Source of the DNA: Xenorhabdus ehlersii
Lineage (GTDB): Bacteria > Pseudomonadota > Gammaproteobacteria > Enterobacterales > Enterobacteriaceae
Assembly (NCBI RefSeq): GCF_003610465.1
Contig: NZ_RAQI01000001.1
Span: forward strand, 1 to 64,000
Direction of reading: 5' to 3'
Length of the DNA stretch: 64,000 nt
Positions within the stretch are counted from its first letter, which is position 1. Each line of letters begins with the position of its first letter. Positions 12,424 through 22,461 of the stretch are shown piece after piece. Position numbers and translations under genes: made by a program. The notes under the pieces were generated by a model. That model ran no database searches, was not told where the DNA came from, and was given only the letters and a program-made list of their open reading frames with translations.

Positions 12424-13158
12424 TTATTGTGGTTTCAGCATGGAGATAAGGAAATCTTTGGCGCTTTCTGCCTTGCTCTGTTGAATCGCACCGGCAGGAT
12501 CAACATGTTTCGGGCACACTTCAGAGCAGTAACCGACAAAAGTACAAGACCAGACACCATTATCGCTGTTGATTTGCGGCATGCGTTCTTTCTTGCCGTG
12601 GTCGCGGCTATCAAGGTTATAGCGATGTGCCAGTGTGACCGCGGCAGGTCCAATGAATTCAGGATTTAAGCCAAATTGGGGACAGGCGGCGTAGCACAGG
12701 CCACAATTGATACAACCGGAAAACTGATGGTATTTCGCCATTTGGGCAGGGGTCTGCACATTCGGGCCATCGGCGGGTTTACGATCATTGCCAATGATAT
12801 AAGGCTTGATAGCTTCCAGGCTCTCAATAAAGTGAGTCATATCCACAACCAAATCCCGCTCAATAGGGAAATTGCCTAGCGCTTCGACTTTCATTCCTTG
12901 AGCATAATCGCGCAGGAACGTTTTACAGGCCAGTTTTGGTACACGGTTTACCATCATGCCGCAGGAACCACAGATTGCCATACGGCAGGACCAGCGGTAG
13001 GAGAGGTCCGGCGCCAGATTGTCCTTGATGTAACCCAATGCATCCAGCAGTGAAGTTTGTTCATCGTAAGGCACTTCATAAGTGACGAAATGGGGGGTAC
13101 TGTCACTTTCCGGGTTATAGCGCATGACTTCCATTTTCAGATTGTTCATCTCAGCCAT
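12424..13158 (-). CDS. frdB: Fumarate reductase iron-sulfur subunit B
   Basis: 244 aa from the start [11 protein letters not shown], which matches the E. coli N-terminus. The longer ORF start at 13206 would add 16 residues inside frdA and is rejected. Cysteine sets are visible for [2Fe-2S] ([11 protein letters not shown] and the later CKTF) and for [4Fe-4S]/[3Fe-4S] ([14 protein letters not shown] and [17 protein letters not shown]). It passes electrons from the membrane quinol to FrdA. Its start overlaps the frdA stop by 8 bases, indicating coupled translation. Confidence 0.95.
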   Translation of the reverse strand: MAEMNNLKMEVMRYNPESDSTPHFVTYEVPYDEQTSLLDALGYIKDNLAPDLSYRWSCRMAICGSCGMMVNRVPKLACKTFLRDYAQGMKVEALGNFPIERDLVVDMTHFIESLEAIKPYIIGNDRKPADGPNVQTPAQMAKYHQFSGCINCGLCYAACPQFGLNPEFIGPAAVTLAHRYNLDSRDHGKKERMPQINSDNGVWSCTFVGYCSEVCPKHVDPAGAIQQSKAESAKDFLISMLKPQ

Positions 13159-14947
13159 TCGCTTGCTCCTTCTGTTTTTTCTCTTGTGCAGCCGCTTCGC
13201 CCCCATAGACGCGTTTCGCTGGTTGAGATTTGGTGATCTTCACATCACTGTATTCCAGACATGGGGCACCTTCTGGGTTATAGAACGCCAGTGTATGTTT
13301 CAGGAAGTTCTCATCATCACGTTCGGTACAGCCTTCATCAAGGCGTTGGTGGGCGCCGCGGGACTCTTTACGATTCATGGCAGAATGCGCCATACATTCA
13401 GCGACGTCCAAACCAAATCCTAATTCAATGGCGTAGAGCAGATCGGTATTGAATACATTGGAACGGTCGCTAATTTCGATATGTTTGAAACGTTCTTTCA
13501 GTTCGGCAATTTTATCGATAGTTTTCTGCATTAGCTCTGGTGTACGATAAATTCCGCAGCCTTCTTCCATTGAAGTTCCCAGTTCATCGCGGATTTTCGC
13601 CCAGTTTTCGCCGCCTTTCTGATTCAGCAACTTATTGAGTTTATCTTCAACATCACGAGATTGAGCATCCAATACGCTATTATTGGCGGGTTTCACTTCC
13701 TGGATATGTTTGACTGCTTCTTCACCGGCCAGGCGGCCAAAGACAACTAATTCAGCCAGCGAGTTAGAACCAAGGCGGTTTGCACCATGCAAGCCAATAG
13801 AAGAGCATTCACCGACAGCGAACAATCCTTTGATGCGAGTTTCACCCTGTTGATTCGTTTCGATTCCGCCCATAGTGTAATGTGCAGTTGGACGAACAGG
13901 GATTGGTTCTTTGACCGGATCAACGCCGACGTAGGCTTTTGCCAGCTCACAGATAAATGGCAGACGTTCGAGCAGCTTTTTCTCACCTAAATGACGCAAA
14001 TCCAGATGTACTACATCGCCACGCGGCGTTGCGATGGTGCGGCCTGCCCGCCATTCATGCCAGAACGCTTGAGACACTTTGTCACGCGGGCCTAATTCCA
14101 TATATTTGTTTTCAGGATGTCCAAGTGGCGTTTCTGGCCCCAAGCCATAATCCTGTAGATAACGATAGCCATCTTTGTTCACCAGAATCCCGCCTTCACC
14201 ACGACAGCCTTCGGTCATCAAAATACCGGAACCCGGCAGGCCGGTTGGGTGATATTGCACAAATTCCATATCGCGTAATGGTATGCCGTGACGGAACGCA
14301 ATTCCCATGCCATCACCCGTGACAATGCCACCATTAGTGTTATAACGGTATACACGTCCGGCACCGCCAGTCGCCATAATGACCGCATTAGCGCGGATCT
14401 GAACTTTCGTCCCTTCCATCATATTTAGCGCAACTAACCCGCGTGCTTGTCCTTCATCCACTAAAATATCGAGGACAAAATGCTCATCAAAGCGCTGGAT
14501 TTGTGGATAATTGAGTGAAGTCTGGAACAGTGTATGGAGCATATGGAAACCGGTCTTATCTGCGGCAAACCATGTGCGTTCAATTTTCATGCCCCCGAAA
14601 CGACGTACGTTCACAGAACCGTCATCCTTGCGGCTCCACGGGCAGCCCCATTGCTCCAGTTGGATCATTTCTGTTGGGCAATGCTTGACGAAATATTCAA
14701 CCACATCTTGCTCACACAGCCAGTCACCACCGGATACAGTGTCATTGAAATGAAAATCATAGGAATCGTGCGATTGAGTGACTGCGGCAGATCCGCCTTC
14801 TGCGGCCACCGTATGGCTACGCATAGGATAAACTTTTGAGAGCAAGGCGATTTTGAGTTGAGGATTAGCTTCAGCCGCCGCGATGGCGGCTCGTAGCCCT
14901 GCACCACCGGCTCCGATAATCGCAAGGTCAACATTGAAGGTTTGCAC
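13151..14947 (-). CDS. frdA: Fumarate reductase flavoprotein subunit A
   Basis: 598 aa (E. coli 602). The N-terminal FAD-binding motif [15 protein letters not shown] is followed by SHTVAAEGG, whose His carries the covalent [19 protein letters not shown] and the catalytic segments HPTGLPGSG and [14 protein letters not shown] follow. The C-terminus is Lys/Gln/Glu-rich, ending KEQANG. It reduces fumarate to succinate in anaerobic respiration. It is first in the operon and divergent from epmA, as in E. coli. Confidence 0.96.
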   Translation of the reverse strand: MQTFNVDLAIIGAGGAGLRAAIAAAEANPQLKIALLSKVYPMRSHTVAAEGGSAAVTQSHDSYDFHFNDTVSGGDWLCEQDVVEYFVKHCPTEMIQLEQWGCPWSRKDDGSVNVRRFGGMKIERTWFAADKTGFHMLHTLFQTSLNYPQIQRFDEHFVLDILVDEGQARGLVALNMMEGTKVQIRANAVIMATGGAGRVYRYNTNGGIVTGDGMGIAFRHGIPLRDMEFVQYHPTGLPGSGILMTEGCRGEGGILVNKDGYRYLQDYGLGPETPLGHPENKYMELGPRDKVSQAFWHEWRAGRTIATPRGDVVHLDLRHLGEKKLLERLPFICELAKAYVGVDPVKEPIPVRPTAHYTMGGIETNQQGETRIKGLFAVGECSSIGLHGANRLGSNSLAELVVFGRLAGEEAVKHIQEVKPANNSVLDAQSRDVEDKLNKLLNQKGGENWAKIRDELGTSMEEGCGIYRTPELMQKTIDKIAELKERFKHIEISDRSNVFNTDLLYAIELGFGLDVAECMAHSAMNRKESRGAHQRLDEGCTERDDENFLKHTLAFYNPEGAPCLEYSDVKITKSQPAKRVYGGEAAAQEKKQKEQANG

Positions 14948-15543
14948 TGCTCTTCTCCATTGTTCAAGTGGGAGTCAATCTACTATTTTTTATACGGTTT
15001 AATTATAGCGAAGAGTGCAGGAGGTAAATTTGATATGGATGCGGGTTTTGCGGGTTTTTACCTGTAAAACGTGATCTAACGCATGTTTTTACTTATTTTA
15101 ATGTTGCATGTTAATATAGGTTATAACTTCATTAATATGGCTTATATAAAAGTAAATGATGAAATTAATTAGTTTGGATAACAATATGGTTTTTATTATA
15201 AATTTATATAATTAACCCTTTTTTATTGATATGAAACATTAGAGTGCAGATTTATCAGATAATAGGCTAAAAATAATGTTAATTAATTTTTTGTATTTAT
15301 GTGATTGACAAATAATAGTATTTTTTACTTTGTAAAAACATTTTATTTAACCACGATTGACTATAGATGAACACTATATTCTAAATATAAATAAATGGAT
15401 AACGAATATAGTTAACAAGGCCACAAATTAAAAAATTAAGTGTATAAAGAATAAGTGTATAAAGAAATTGAGGGTAATGAATTGTCTGGTACGCTTGATG
15501 AAGGTAAACTGCGCGTTTTGTTTTATTTTGGAGTCATAGAAAT
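14948..15543. promoter_or_regulatory. Divergent frdA / epmA intergenic region
   Basis: About 600 AT-rich bases with no convincing gene. Promoters for frdABCD (leftward) and epmA (rightward) must lie here. No exact FNR site (TTGAT-N4-ATCAA) was found; the nearest left half-sites, TTGATATGGATG near 15031 and TTGATATGAAAC near 15226, lack the right half. The epmA start has TTTGGAGTC about 8 bases upstream. Confidence 0.5.
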
Positions 15544-16521
15544 ATGAACGAAAACGCGAATTGGCAGCCAAGTGCCCCTATCGCCAATTTATTGAAAAGG
15601 GCAGAGATTTTAGCAGAAATACGGCGCTTCTTCGCAGATCGTGGGGTGTTGGAAGTTGAAACGCCTGTCATGAGTCAGGCGACTGTCACCGACGTTCATT
15701 TGGTACCTTTCCAGACACAGTTCGTTGGGCCGGGAGCGGCAGATGGCTTGACTCTGTACCTGATGACTAGCCCTGAATACCACATGAAACGTCTGCTGGC
15801 AGCCGGCAGCGGTTCTATTTATCAGATGGGGAAAAGTTTCCGCAATGAGGAAGCAGGTCGTCATCATAATCCAGAGTTCACCATGCTGGAATGGTATCGT
15901 CCCCACTACGACATGTATCGCCTGATGAATGAAGTAGATGATCTGTTGCAACAGATCCTGGATTGTGAAAGCGCTGAGTCGCTTTCTTACCAACAGGCTT
16001 TCATGCGATATCTGGATATTGATCCCCTTACCGCAAGCAAAGAAAAATTGCGTGAAGTGGCGGCGAAACTCGATCTCAGCAATATTGCTGATCAGGAAGA
16101 AGATCGGGATACCTTATTGCAACTACTTTTTGTCATGGGCGTAGAAACTCAGATTGGTATTGAAAAACCAACGTTTATCTATCATTTCCCAGCCTCTCAA
16201 GCGGCATTGGCGGAAATCAGCAAGGAAGATCACCGTGTTGCGGAGCGTTTTGAAGTCTATTTTAAAGGCATGGAGTTGGCGAATGGCTTTCGTGAACTGA
16301 CCGACAGCAATGAACAACGTCTTCGTTTCGAACAGGATAACCGTAAGCGTGAAGAGATGGGCTTGCCGGTGCAGCCGGTTGATGAATACCTGATTGCTGC
16401 TCTTGCCCACGGAATGCCTGAATGTGCAGGTGTAGCATTAGGGGTGGATCGTTTGATTATGCTGGCATTGGGTGCTGAGCGGATTAGTGAGGTTATCGCT
16501 TTTCCTGTGGGGATCTCGTAA
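15544..16521 (+). CDS. epmA: Elongation factor P-(R)-beta-lysine ligase
   Basis: 325 aa, standard for the family. It is a lysyl-tRNA-synthetase-like class II core without the anticodon-binding domain: [49 protein letters not shown] (motif 2) and [15 protein letters not shown] (motif 3). The enzyme attaches beta-lysine to EF-P so that ribosomes pass polyproline stretches, which links it to translation of unusual proteins. Divergent from frdABCD as in E. coli. A terminator follows at 16562. Confidence 0.95.
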   Translation: MNENANWQPSAPIANLLKRAEILAEIRRFFADRGVLEVETPVMSQATVTDVHLVPFQTQFVGPGAADGLTLYLMTSPEYHMKRLLAAGSGSIYQMGKSFRNEEAGRHHNPEFTMLEWYRPHYDMYRLMNEVDDLLQQILDCESAESLSYQQAFMRYLDIDPLTASKEKLREVAAKLDLSNIADQEEDRDTLLQLLFVMGVETQIGIEKPTFIYHFPASQAALAEISKEDHRVAERFEVYFKGMELANGFRELTDSNEQRLRFEQDNRKREEMGLPVQPVDEYLIAALAHGMPECAGVALGVDRLIMLALGAERISEVIAFPVGIS

Positions 16522-16561
16522 CAAAATCATTTACGTCATCTATCTGATGCAATTTAGTCAT

Positions 16562-16590
16562 GGGGCAGTCCGGAACTGCCCCTTTGTTTT
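16562..16590. terminator. Terminator between epmA and glpQ
   Basis: 8-bp stem GGGGCAGT / ACTGCCCC with loop CCGGA and a following TTTGTTTTT on the plus strand. It lies between convergent genes and terminates epmA, possibly also glpQ. Confidence 0.88.
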
Positions 16591-16609
16591 TCTACGTTAT
16601 TTGCGCTGA

Positions 16610-17686
16610 TTATTTATGTTCGTGATGTTTTCTCAGGAATTTCACTGCCAAATCAGGGAAATCTGTGAATGCCCCATCGACATTGGCCTTGTCGAAAACG
16701 ATATCAAACAATTGGTTGCCGCTGGTGGCATATTTTGGTAATTGATCGATACGGATGGTATACGGGTGTACCGCCAGATGGCTAGCGTGAGCCTCTTTTA
16801 CCATGCCAGTTAATTTAATGTGGTTTGGCGTAGAGTCACTGGCGATAAGCATATGGTAATCAGGGCCGATTCCATCAGCATATTTTGCTACTTCTTTCAT
16901 CGCACCAGGTTTAAACATCCAGTCATAGCTATAATTCTGCCATGTACCATCTGATTTTTGTTCGTACGTTTCCTTCCAATCGGTGTAAGCAATAAGCTGA
17001 ATCAGTTTCAGATCCATTCCCAGTTTCGGTTCTAGTTCATTTTTGATGCGTTTGAGTTCATTGGCATCAAAACATTGCAGATAAACTTTATCGCTCTTTT
17101 TGGTGTAGCCATATTGTTTCAGAACCTCCAGCACTTTGCTGGTGATATCTTTGCCTTCCTGGCGATGGAACCACGGTGCTTTGATTTCAGGGTAAATGCC
17201 AATGTCTTTGCCTGTGGATTTATTCAGACCTTGAATAAACTCAAGCTCTTCCTGAAAAGTATGGATGCGGAAATCTGATTTACCCATTGGAAAACGTCCA
17301 GGATAGCTTTGGACTTTTTTGCCATCCTTGATATCAAAACCTTCGGTAAATTTCAGTGACTTAATTTCTGGCAGGGTAAAGTCGATGGCATAATAGCGGC
17401 CGTCAGCGCGGGCGCGGTCTGGAAAACGTTCTGCGACATCCGTTATGCGATCAAGATAGTGATCGTGCAGTACAATAAGCTGGTCATCTTTGGTCATGAC
17501 CAGATCTTGCTCCAGATAATCCGCACCTTGTGCATAAGCCATTGCTTTGGCGGGTAGTGTGTGTTCAGGCAAATAACCACTAGCGCCACGATGAGCGATA
17601 ACGATCTTATCTGCTGCATGTGCAATGCCTGACATGGATGATGCTAACAGAATACCGGCCATAATTGCCTTAATAGGGGTCTGCAT
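16610..17686 (-). CDS. glpQ: Periplasmic glycerophosphodiester phosphodiesterase
   Basis: 358 aa, matching E. coli GlpQ. Residues 1-24 are a signal peptide ending IAHA-AD. The mature protein starts with IVIAHRGASGYLPEHTL (catalytic HRG and Glu), followed by DYLEQDLVMTKDDQLIVLHDHYLDR, with the Ca-binding and catalytic His residues. It cleaves glycerophosphodiesters to glycerol-3-phosphate for uptake by GlpT, encoded just upstream on the same strand. The 478-base gap to glpT is unusually long for a glpTQ operon, so glpQ may have its own promoter; a TATGTCA/TGACATA repeat lies at 17754-17775. Confidence 0.95.
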   Translation of the reverse strand: MQTPIKAIMAGILLASSMSGIAHAADKIVIAHRGASGYLPEHTLPAKAMAYAQGADYLEQDLVMTKDDQLIVLHDHYLDRITDVAERFPDRARADGRYYAIDFTLPEIKSLKFTEGFDIKDGKKVQSYPGRFPMGKSDFRIHTFQEELEFIQGLNKSTGKDIGIYPEIKAPWFHRQEGKDITSKVLEVLKQYGYTKKSDKVYLQCFDANELKRIKNELEPKLGMDLKLIQLIAYTDWKETYEQKSDGTWQNYSYDWMFKPGAMKEVAKYADGIGPDYHMLIASDSTPNHIKLTGMVKEAHASHLAVHPYTIRIDQLPKYATSGNQLFDIVFDKANVDGAFTDFPDLAVKFLRKHHEHK

Positions 17687-18100
17687 TGGGGTTCTCCATT
17701 TTTATAGAAAATAATGACATAACACAATCCTAAACATTAACTATTATTAATAGTATGTCACAGTTTTATGACATAAAAAATTTTCTCTAAGTTATTTTTA
17801 TATCCCGTCTTATTTTAGCTGTTATTAAATGAACAATATTCTAATATAGAATAGGTTTTTTATTACTAATTAATGGGTCATTGGAAAAGCATTAGTTTAT
17901 ATAATATGAGAATAGAGCGTGTAAAATATGGATTACATAATAATCTTAATATACCAGTCATTCTTGTGATTAAGATTGAACATCTTGAAAGTATTAAATC
18001 AAAAGATTGTTAATACAGTATAGATATGAAGAAGATATTCATAAGTAAAAGTAAGCAACGTATTTAAGATGCATATACTTGATTGTCCTATAACCTATGG

Positions 18101-18131
18101 AATCGCAGTACAATAAAATTGTACTGCGATT
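18101..18131. repeat. Perfect 14-bp hairpin between glpT and glpQ
   Basis: AATCGCAGTACAAT and ATTGTACTGCGATT are exact complements separated by AAA, 34 bases after the glpT stop. Neither side has a T-run, so it is not a standard terminator. It could stabilise the glpT mRNA 3' end or reduce read-through to glpQ. The rest of 17687-18164 is AT-rich with no gene. Confidence 0.7.
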
Positions 18132-18164
18132 GATAGGGTTATTAATCAGCGTCTTTCCGTTATA

Positions 18165-19517
18165 TCACTGGCCTTGACGAGCAATTTCCTGCTTATGTTT
18201 GCTTTCGCTTAACATAACAAACAACAGCAGAATAACAGAGAGGATGCTACCGCCGATCATAACCATAAAGCCGCCGTCCCAACCGAAATAGTCAACGGTA
18301 TAGCCGACGATGATACTGGCCGCAACTGAACCCCCCAGATAGCCAAACAGACCGGTAAAGCCGGCGGCTGTTCCTGCCGCTTTTTTCGGCGCTAATTCCA
18401 GGGCATGGAGGCCGATTAGCATCACCGGACCGTAAATCAGGAAGCCGATAACCAGCATACAGAGCATATCAATATCAGGGTTACCTTCCGGGTTCAGCCA
18501 GAATACGATAGTGGCGATGGTGACAAGGGTCATGAAGAATACGCCAGTGGCACCACGGTTGCCTTTAAATACTTTGTCAGACATCCAACCACATAGCAGC
18601 GTACCTGGAATACCTGCGTATTCATACAGGAAGTAAGCCCAGGAAGACTTATCCATGGTAAAGTCTTTCACTTCCTTCAAATAAGTGGGTGACCAGTCAA
18701 GAATACCGTAGCGCAGTAAATAGACGAATACGTTGGCAATGGCGATCATCCACAACAATTTATTCGGCAAAACGTACTGCATGAAAATTTCTTTTGCGGT
18801 CAGCTCTTTTTCGTTTTTTTCCGTATAATCGGGTGGATAGTCGTTTTTATACTCTTCGATGGCTGGTAAGCCACAGGATTGTGGTGTATCGCGCATTAAA
18901 GCGAAAACGATGACTGCCACGATGATAGCCGCAAAGGCTGGCATGTAAAACGCAGCTTTCCAGTCATTGAACCAAGCCATCCCCAACATGAACAGTAATG
19001 GTGGCACGCCTCCGCCAACGTTATGCGCACAGTTCCAGACAGAAACAATTCCGCCCCGCTCTTTCTGTGACCACCAGTGAACCATGGTACGTCCGCAAGG
19101 AGGCCAACCCATACCCTGGAACCAGCCGCAGAAGAACAGCAGGGTAAACATGATAGCAATGCTGGAAGTCGCCCATGGCACAAAGCCCATAATCAACATC
19201 ACTACTGCCGCCAGTATCAAACCTGCGGGCAGGAAAACACGTGGATTCGAGCGGTCGGAAATGGAACCCATGATGAATTTTGAGAAGCCGTATGCAATTG
19301 ATATGCCTGACAAGGCAAAGCCAAGATCTCCCTTAGAAAAGCCTTGTTCGATCAAGGCAGGTATGGCGAGAGCAAAGTTTTTTCTTACCAGGTAGTAAGC
19401 TGCATATCCGAAGAAGATCCCTATAAAAATTTGCCAGCGCAAGCGACGATAGAGTGGATCTATTTCCTGCGCAGGCAACCGAGCCTTATGAGGCGCCGGC
19501 TTGAAAATACTTAACAT
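18165..19517 (-). CDS. glpT: Glycerol-3-phosphate:phosphate antiporter
   Basis: 450 aa, 12 membrane helices, major facilitator superfamily (organophosphate:Pi antiporter family). It starts [17 protein letters not shown] and has [16 protein letters not shown], carrying the substrate-binding Arg of the first helix. [20 protein letters not shown], a family signature, follows. It exchanges cytoplasmic phosphate for periplasmic glycerol-3-phosphate, including that released by GlpQ. An exact CRP-type site lies 224 bases upstream, consistent with catabolite control as in E. coli. Confidence 0.95.
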   Translation of the reverse strand: MLSIFKPAPHKARLPAQEIDPLYRRLRWQIFIGIFFGYAAYYLVRKNFALAIPALIEQGFSKGDLGFALSGISIAYGFSKFIMGSISDRSNPRVFLPAGLILAAVVMLIMGFVPWATSSIAIMFTLLFFCGWFQGMGWPPCGRTMVHWWSQKERGGIVSVWNCAHNVGGGVPPLLFMLGMAWFNDWKAAFYMPAFAAIIVAVIVFALMRDTPQSCGLPAIEEYKNDYPPDYTEKNEKELTAKEIFMQYVLPNKLLWMIAIANVFVYLLRYGILDWSPTYLKEVKDFTMDKSSWAYFLYEYAGIPGTLLCGWMSDKVFKGNRGATGVFFMTLVTIATIVFWLNPEGNPDIDMLCMLVIGFLIYGPVMLIGLHALELAPKKAAGTAAGFTGLFGYLGGSVAASIIVGYTVDYFGWDGGFMVMIGGSILSVILLLFVMLSESKHKQEIARQGQ

Positions 19518-19740
19518 ATTTTTGTCTCCACGTGACTTTTGTATGAGCGAATCACCACCATCAAACAGTGATGGCGTTAAACGAAAAATTTTAGCTATTT
19601 ATTTTCTATATCGAAGCTAATATTAGCTGAAAACAACCTTGTATGACTGTGAGGTGTCGCTAACATATAGATATAATTTCGCAAAGTCGATAATTTTGAG
19701 TGATTTAGCACTTTTTTTGAATACAATTTATTTATGTTAG

Positions 19741-19756
19741 TGTGATGAGTGTCACA
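19741..19756. promoter_or_regulatory. CRP-cAMP binding site upstream of glpT
   Basis: TGTGATGAGTGTCACA matches the CRP consensus TGTGA-N6-TCACA exactly in both half-sites. It is 224 bases from the glpT start, so the promoter would have a long leader. A GlpR operator was not clearly found; AAAGTTCGTATATATTCTCG near 19797 is only a weak resemblance. Confidence 0.75.
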
Positions 19757-20495
19757 ATAAACGGCCTTTTTGGTTATTTTTTATTTTTGCACGTTTAAAG
19801 TTCGTATATATTCTCGACCAAATAAACGCTCATTATTATTAGGGGAATATGTCTGATGTAGTAACCATGAAAAAGTCAGATAAATATAACCCACACAAAT
19901 GTTCCTATTATAAAAATTATTTAATAAATAACTGTTGGTGTTTTTCTGTTTTTTGCTTTTAACAAGTTGTACTATTTGCCTGGTAGTGTTTTAAATAACG
20001 TTCTCACTTATTCATGTGATTTATTTTTATTTACATGCTTTGCGTTTTTTATAACACGGTTATAAATAAAGTGTTTGAAATTAAAATTCAAAATGATGGA
20101 TATTACTACAAATAGTTATTCATGCTCATGATGGTAGTTTTTATGTAGGGTTGGATGACTATTTTATGAGGTAAAATATAATAATATCAGTATGTTAATT
20201 AAAATTGGCTACAGATTGTATAGGCGTAATACACTCTGTCTTCCAAATAATGATTGGCTTTATTTAAGTTGATTGTTTAATTAATAAAAGATTACAAATT
20301 AATACTAATTAATATATTTATTAAATTTGCAATAAATTTTTGTAATTTATTTTTCTGATCCAGTTAGCGTCAACATAAGGTATTTGAAAATACTGAATGC
20401 AGACAAAAATTGGAAGATAACGACTACCAGCATTGATGCCTCTATTCATCATGAAAAGTGATGAAATCAATGGGGCTTAGAATGAGAGTATCATT
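19757..20495. other. AT-rich gene-free stretch before the thioester reductase operon
   Basis: About 740 bases, very AT-rich, with no reading frame or RNA that I can support. It must contain the promoter of the thioester reductase/MbtH operon. The coding start at 20496 has AATGAGAGTATCATT upstream, only a modest ribosome-binding site. Confidence 0.5.
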
Positions 20496-22115
20496 ATGAA
20501 TACTTACACACACAAGGCAATATTACACACAGCATTTACTACTGGGCAAAAAAATTCTCCTGTTGTTGAACCTGAATTTAATCGTAATATCAGTCATATG
20601 ACAGCAGAGCTAGAACCGTGGTTTAAGAACGTTCCTTCTCAGTTAGCTGAGTTGGCAAAAAGTATACAAAATGAGATAGCTGTTTCTGATCCCCATGAAA
20701 CGCTGACATTTGGTGAATTGGATCAACGCATTGAGAATGCGGCACATGTTTTGCCTCATTTCGGTGCCAAAATGGGTAGCATAGCCGCTATCCTGGATGA
20801 AATGATCGCTGAACGTCAGGCAAACCCTGCTCAGTTTGTAGGAACATACCATAGTGCAGCGTTAATTCGTCAGCATGTGGAGACGCTCAGGAATGATGTT
20901 TACCTAAAAGAAGAGGTTTGTCCCGATGGGTTGGCTCATGCCAATTGGTATCAGCCAGATAAAGTATTACTGACAGGCGCGACCGGATATCTTGGGCTGC
21001 ACTTGCTGGAACAGTTGCTGAAACAGACCTCGGCCAGAATTATTTGCTTGTGCCGTGCATCTGATGCAGAACATGCCCGTGAAAGAATCAAGTCTGGATT
21101 CAAAAATTACCATATTGATGTAGGTCACGGGCTTGAGCGTGTAGATTTTATTATCGGTGATTTGAGGCTGCCGCGTTTTGGTTTGTTACCGGAGTCATGG
21201 ATGCAACTGGCAGAAGAGGTTGATGTTATTTACCACAACGGAGCATTGGTTAATTTTATCTATCCTTATAGTGCTCTGAAAAATATCAACGTTGACAGTA
21301 CCCGAACAGCGTTAGAGTTGGCCTGTACTGCGCGCTTGAAACATTTTCATTATGTCTCTTCTGTAAACGCACTGTATGCCACGCAGTCGCCTCGCCCCTA
21401 TATGGAAGATGATCGTGCCATGAGTGAGTCGGTTTGTGATCCTTCCGGTTATTCAGGAAGTAAGTGGGTATCAGAAGGGATCATTAATATTGCCCGTCAA
21501 AGGGGCGTTCCCGTTAGCATTTATCGGCCAGGGTTGATCCTCGGACATACCTTTACAGGAGCGGTACAAGTTAATGATTATCTGATTGCCTCCTTGAAAG
21601 GTTATTTGGCGATGGGTTTTTATCCCGACCATGCCCTATTGCTGGATATCGTTCCAGTTGATTATGTGGCGGCTTCGCTGGTGCATATCTCCAAACAGCC
21701 GGCGTCTAATGGGAAATTCTTTAATCTGTTCAACCCAGAGCAGGTTTCTATCCAGCAATTTTTCGGTTGGGTGCAAGATTTTGGTTATGTCCTCAATCCT
21801 GTTCCATTTAATGAGGGTAAAGATAAGATCCTGGCGCTAGATGATACTCATCCATTATATCCCTTGATCCCACTGATCAGAGATATGACGGAAAGACCTT
21901 ATCGTGCACTCGATCCGGCTTATGTTGATGAACTCTTCCCTGAATTGGAACTGAAAAATACGCTGGCGGGGTTAGCGGGAAGTCATATCCGTTGCCCCAC
22001 AATTACGGCTGGATACGTCCATCAAGTATTACGTTATCTGATCGGTATTGGATTCTTACCGGCTGCCCTTCCTTTCAGAAGTTTCAAAAGGGAGGTTGTG
22101 TCATGGAACGGTTAA
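20496..22115 (+). CDS. Stand-alone thioester reductase (NRPS R-domain type, SDR fold)
   Basis: 539 aa. Residues ~155-500 form an NAD(P)H-dependent R-domain: KVLLTGATGYLGLHLLEQLL (Rossmann GxxGxxG), IICLCRASDAEHARERI, EVDVIYHNGALVNFIYPY, HYVSSVNAL and YSGSKWVSE (catalytic Tyr-x3-Lys). Such domains release carrier-bound peptidyl or acyl thioesters as aldehydes or alcohols. There is no carrier domain here. In the N-terminal ~150 residues, ETLTFGELDQRIENAAHVL (~65-83) resembles the first core motif of NRPS adenylation domains, so this may be the collapsed remainder of an A-T-R protein. The MbtH gene overlaps its end. The carrier it acts on is unknown; a complete NRPS lies 17 kb downstream but has its own thioesterase. 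Confidence 0.83.
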   Translation: MNTYTHKAILHTAFTTGQKNSPVVEPEFNRNISHMTAELEPWFKNVPSQLAELAKSIQNEIAVSDPHETLTFGELDQRIENAAHVLPHFGAKMGSIAAILDEMIAERQANPAQFVGTYHSAALIRQHVETLRNDVYLKEEVCPDGLAHANWYQPDKVLLTGATGYLGLHLLEQLLKQTSARIICLCRASDAEHARERIKSGFKNYHIDVGHGLERVDFIIGDLRLPRFGLLPESWMQLAEEVDVIYHNGALVNFIYPYSALKNINVDSTRTALELACTARLKHFHYVSSVNALYATQSPRPYMEDDRAMSESVCDPSGYSGSKWVSEGIINIARQRGVPVSIYRPGLILGHTFTGAVQVNDYLIASLKGYLAMGFYPDHALLLDIVPVDYVAASLVHISKQPASNGKFFNLFNPEQVSIQQFFGWVQDFGYVLNPVPFNEGKDKILALDDTHPLYPLIPLIRDMTERPYRALDPAYVDELFPELELKNTLAGLAGSHIRCPTITAGYVHQVLRYLIGIGFLPAALPFRSFKREVVSWNG

Positions 22116-22285
22116 TCAGCAACGAAGCCATGAATTGGATGGTCGTTACCAATGGTCAACAGCATTATTCGTTCTGGCCTGTTGAGTATGAAATCCCGAT
22201 GGGATGGATGGTAATCGGCAAAACAGGAACGAAAGAAGAATGCTTGAACTATATTGCTAAAATTTGGCAGGAGCCAACAAGATAG
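22103..22285 (+). CDS. MbtH-like NRPS accessory protein
   Basis: 60 aa. It has the family pattern NGQQHYSFWPVEYEIPMGW then GKTGTKEECLNYIAKIWQEP, with the conserved Ser, two structural Trp and the Pro-x-Gly-Trp turn. The start at 22103 follows GGGAGG closely and lies 13 bases inside the preceding gene; a longer in-frame start at 21992 is rejected. MbtH proteins bind adenylation domains and allow their folding and activity. No adenylation domain is adjacent, so it probably acts in trans, perhaps on the NRPS at 39.7 kb or on a synthetase outside the window. Confidence 0.92.
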   Translation: MERLISNEAMNWMVVTNGQQHYSFWPVEYEIPMGWMVIGKTGTKEECLNYIAKIWQEPTR

Positions 22286-22317
22286 ACATTGTTGGTTGAC
22301 ATCGTTAACTAAATTAT

Positions 22318-22350
22318 GGGCATGTTCCTGCGGGTTCATGCCCGTTTTAT
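22318..22350. terminator. Terminator after the MbtH gene
   Basis: 7-bp stem GGGCATG / CATGCCC with a 12-base loop, followed by GTTTTATTTC on the plus strand. It lies between convergent mbtH and gldA. Confidence 0.75.
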
Positions 22351-22461
22351 TTCTGTTTCTCAATGAGTTCCCAAGGAATTGGGGTAAATTTATTCCGCCA
22401 GTAAGTTTCAGTTGATGAGTCAATTAAGTATGCTATTCGCCTCATTCCATTTCGCAATCAC

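Noticed and set aside
13158..13206. Longer N-terminus for FrdB
   Set aside because: The 16 extra residues lie inside frdA and are basic and unlike FrdB; the start MAEMNN matches the family.
15020..15240. FNR site for the frd operon
   Set aside because: Two TTGAT left half-sites are present but neither has a matching ATCAA right half at four bases.
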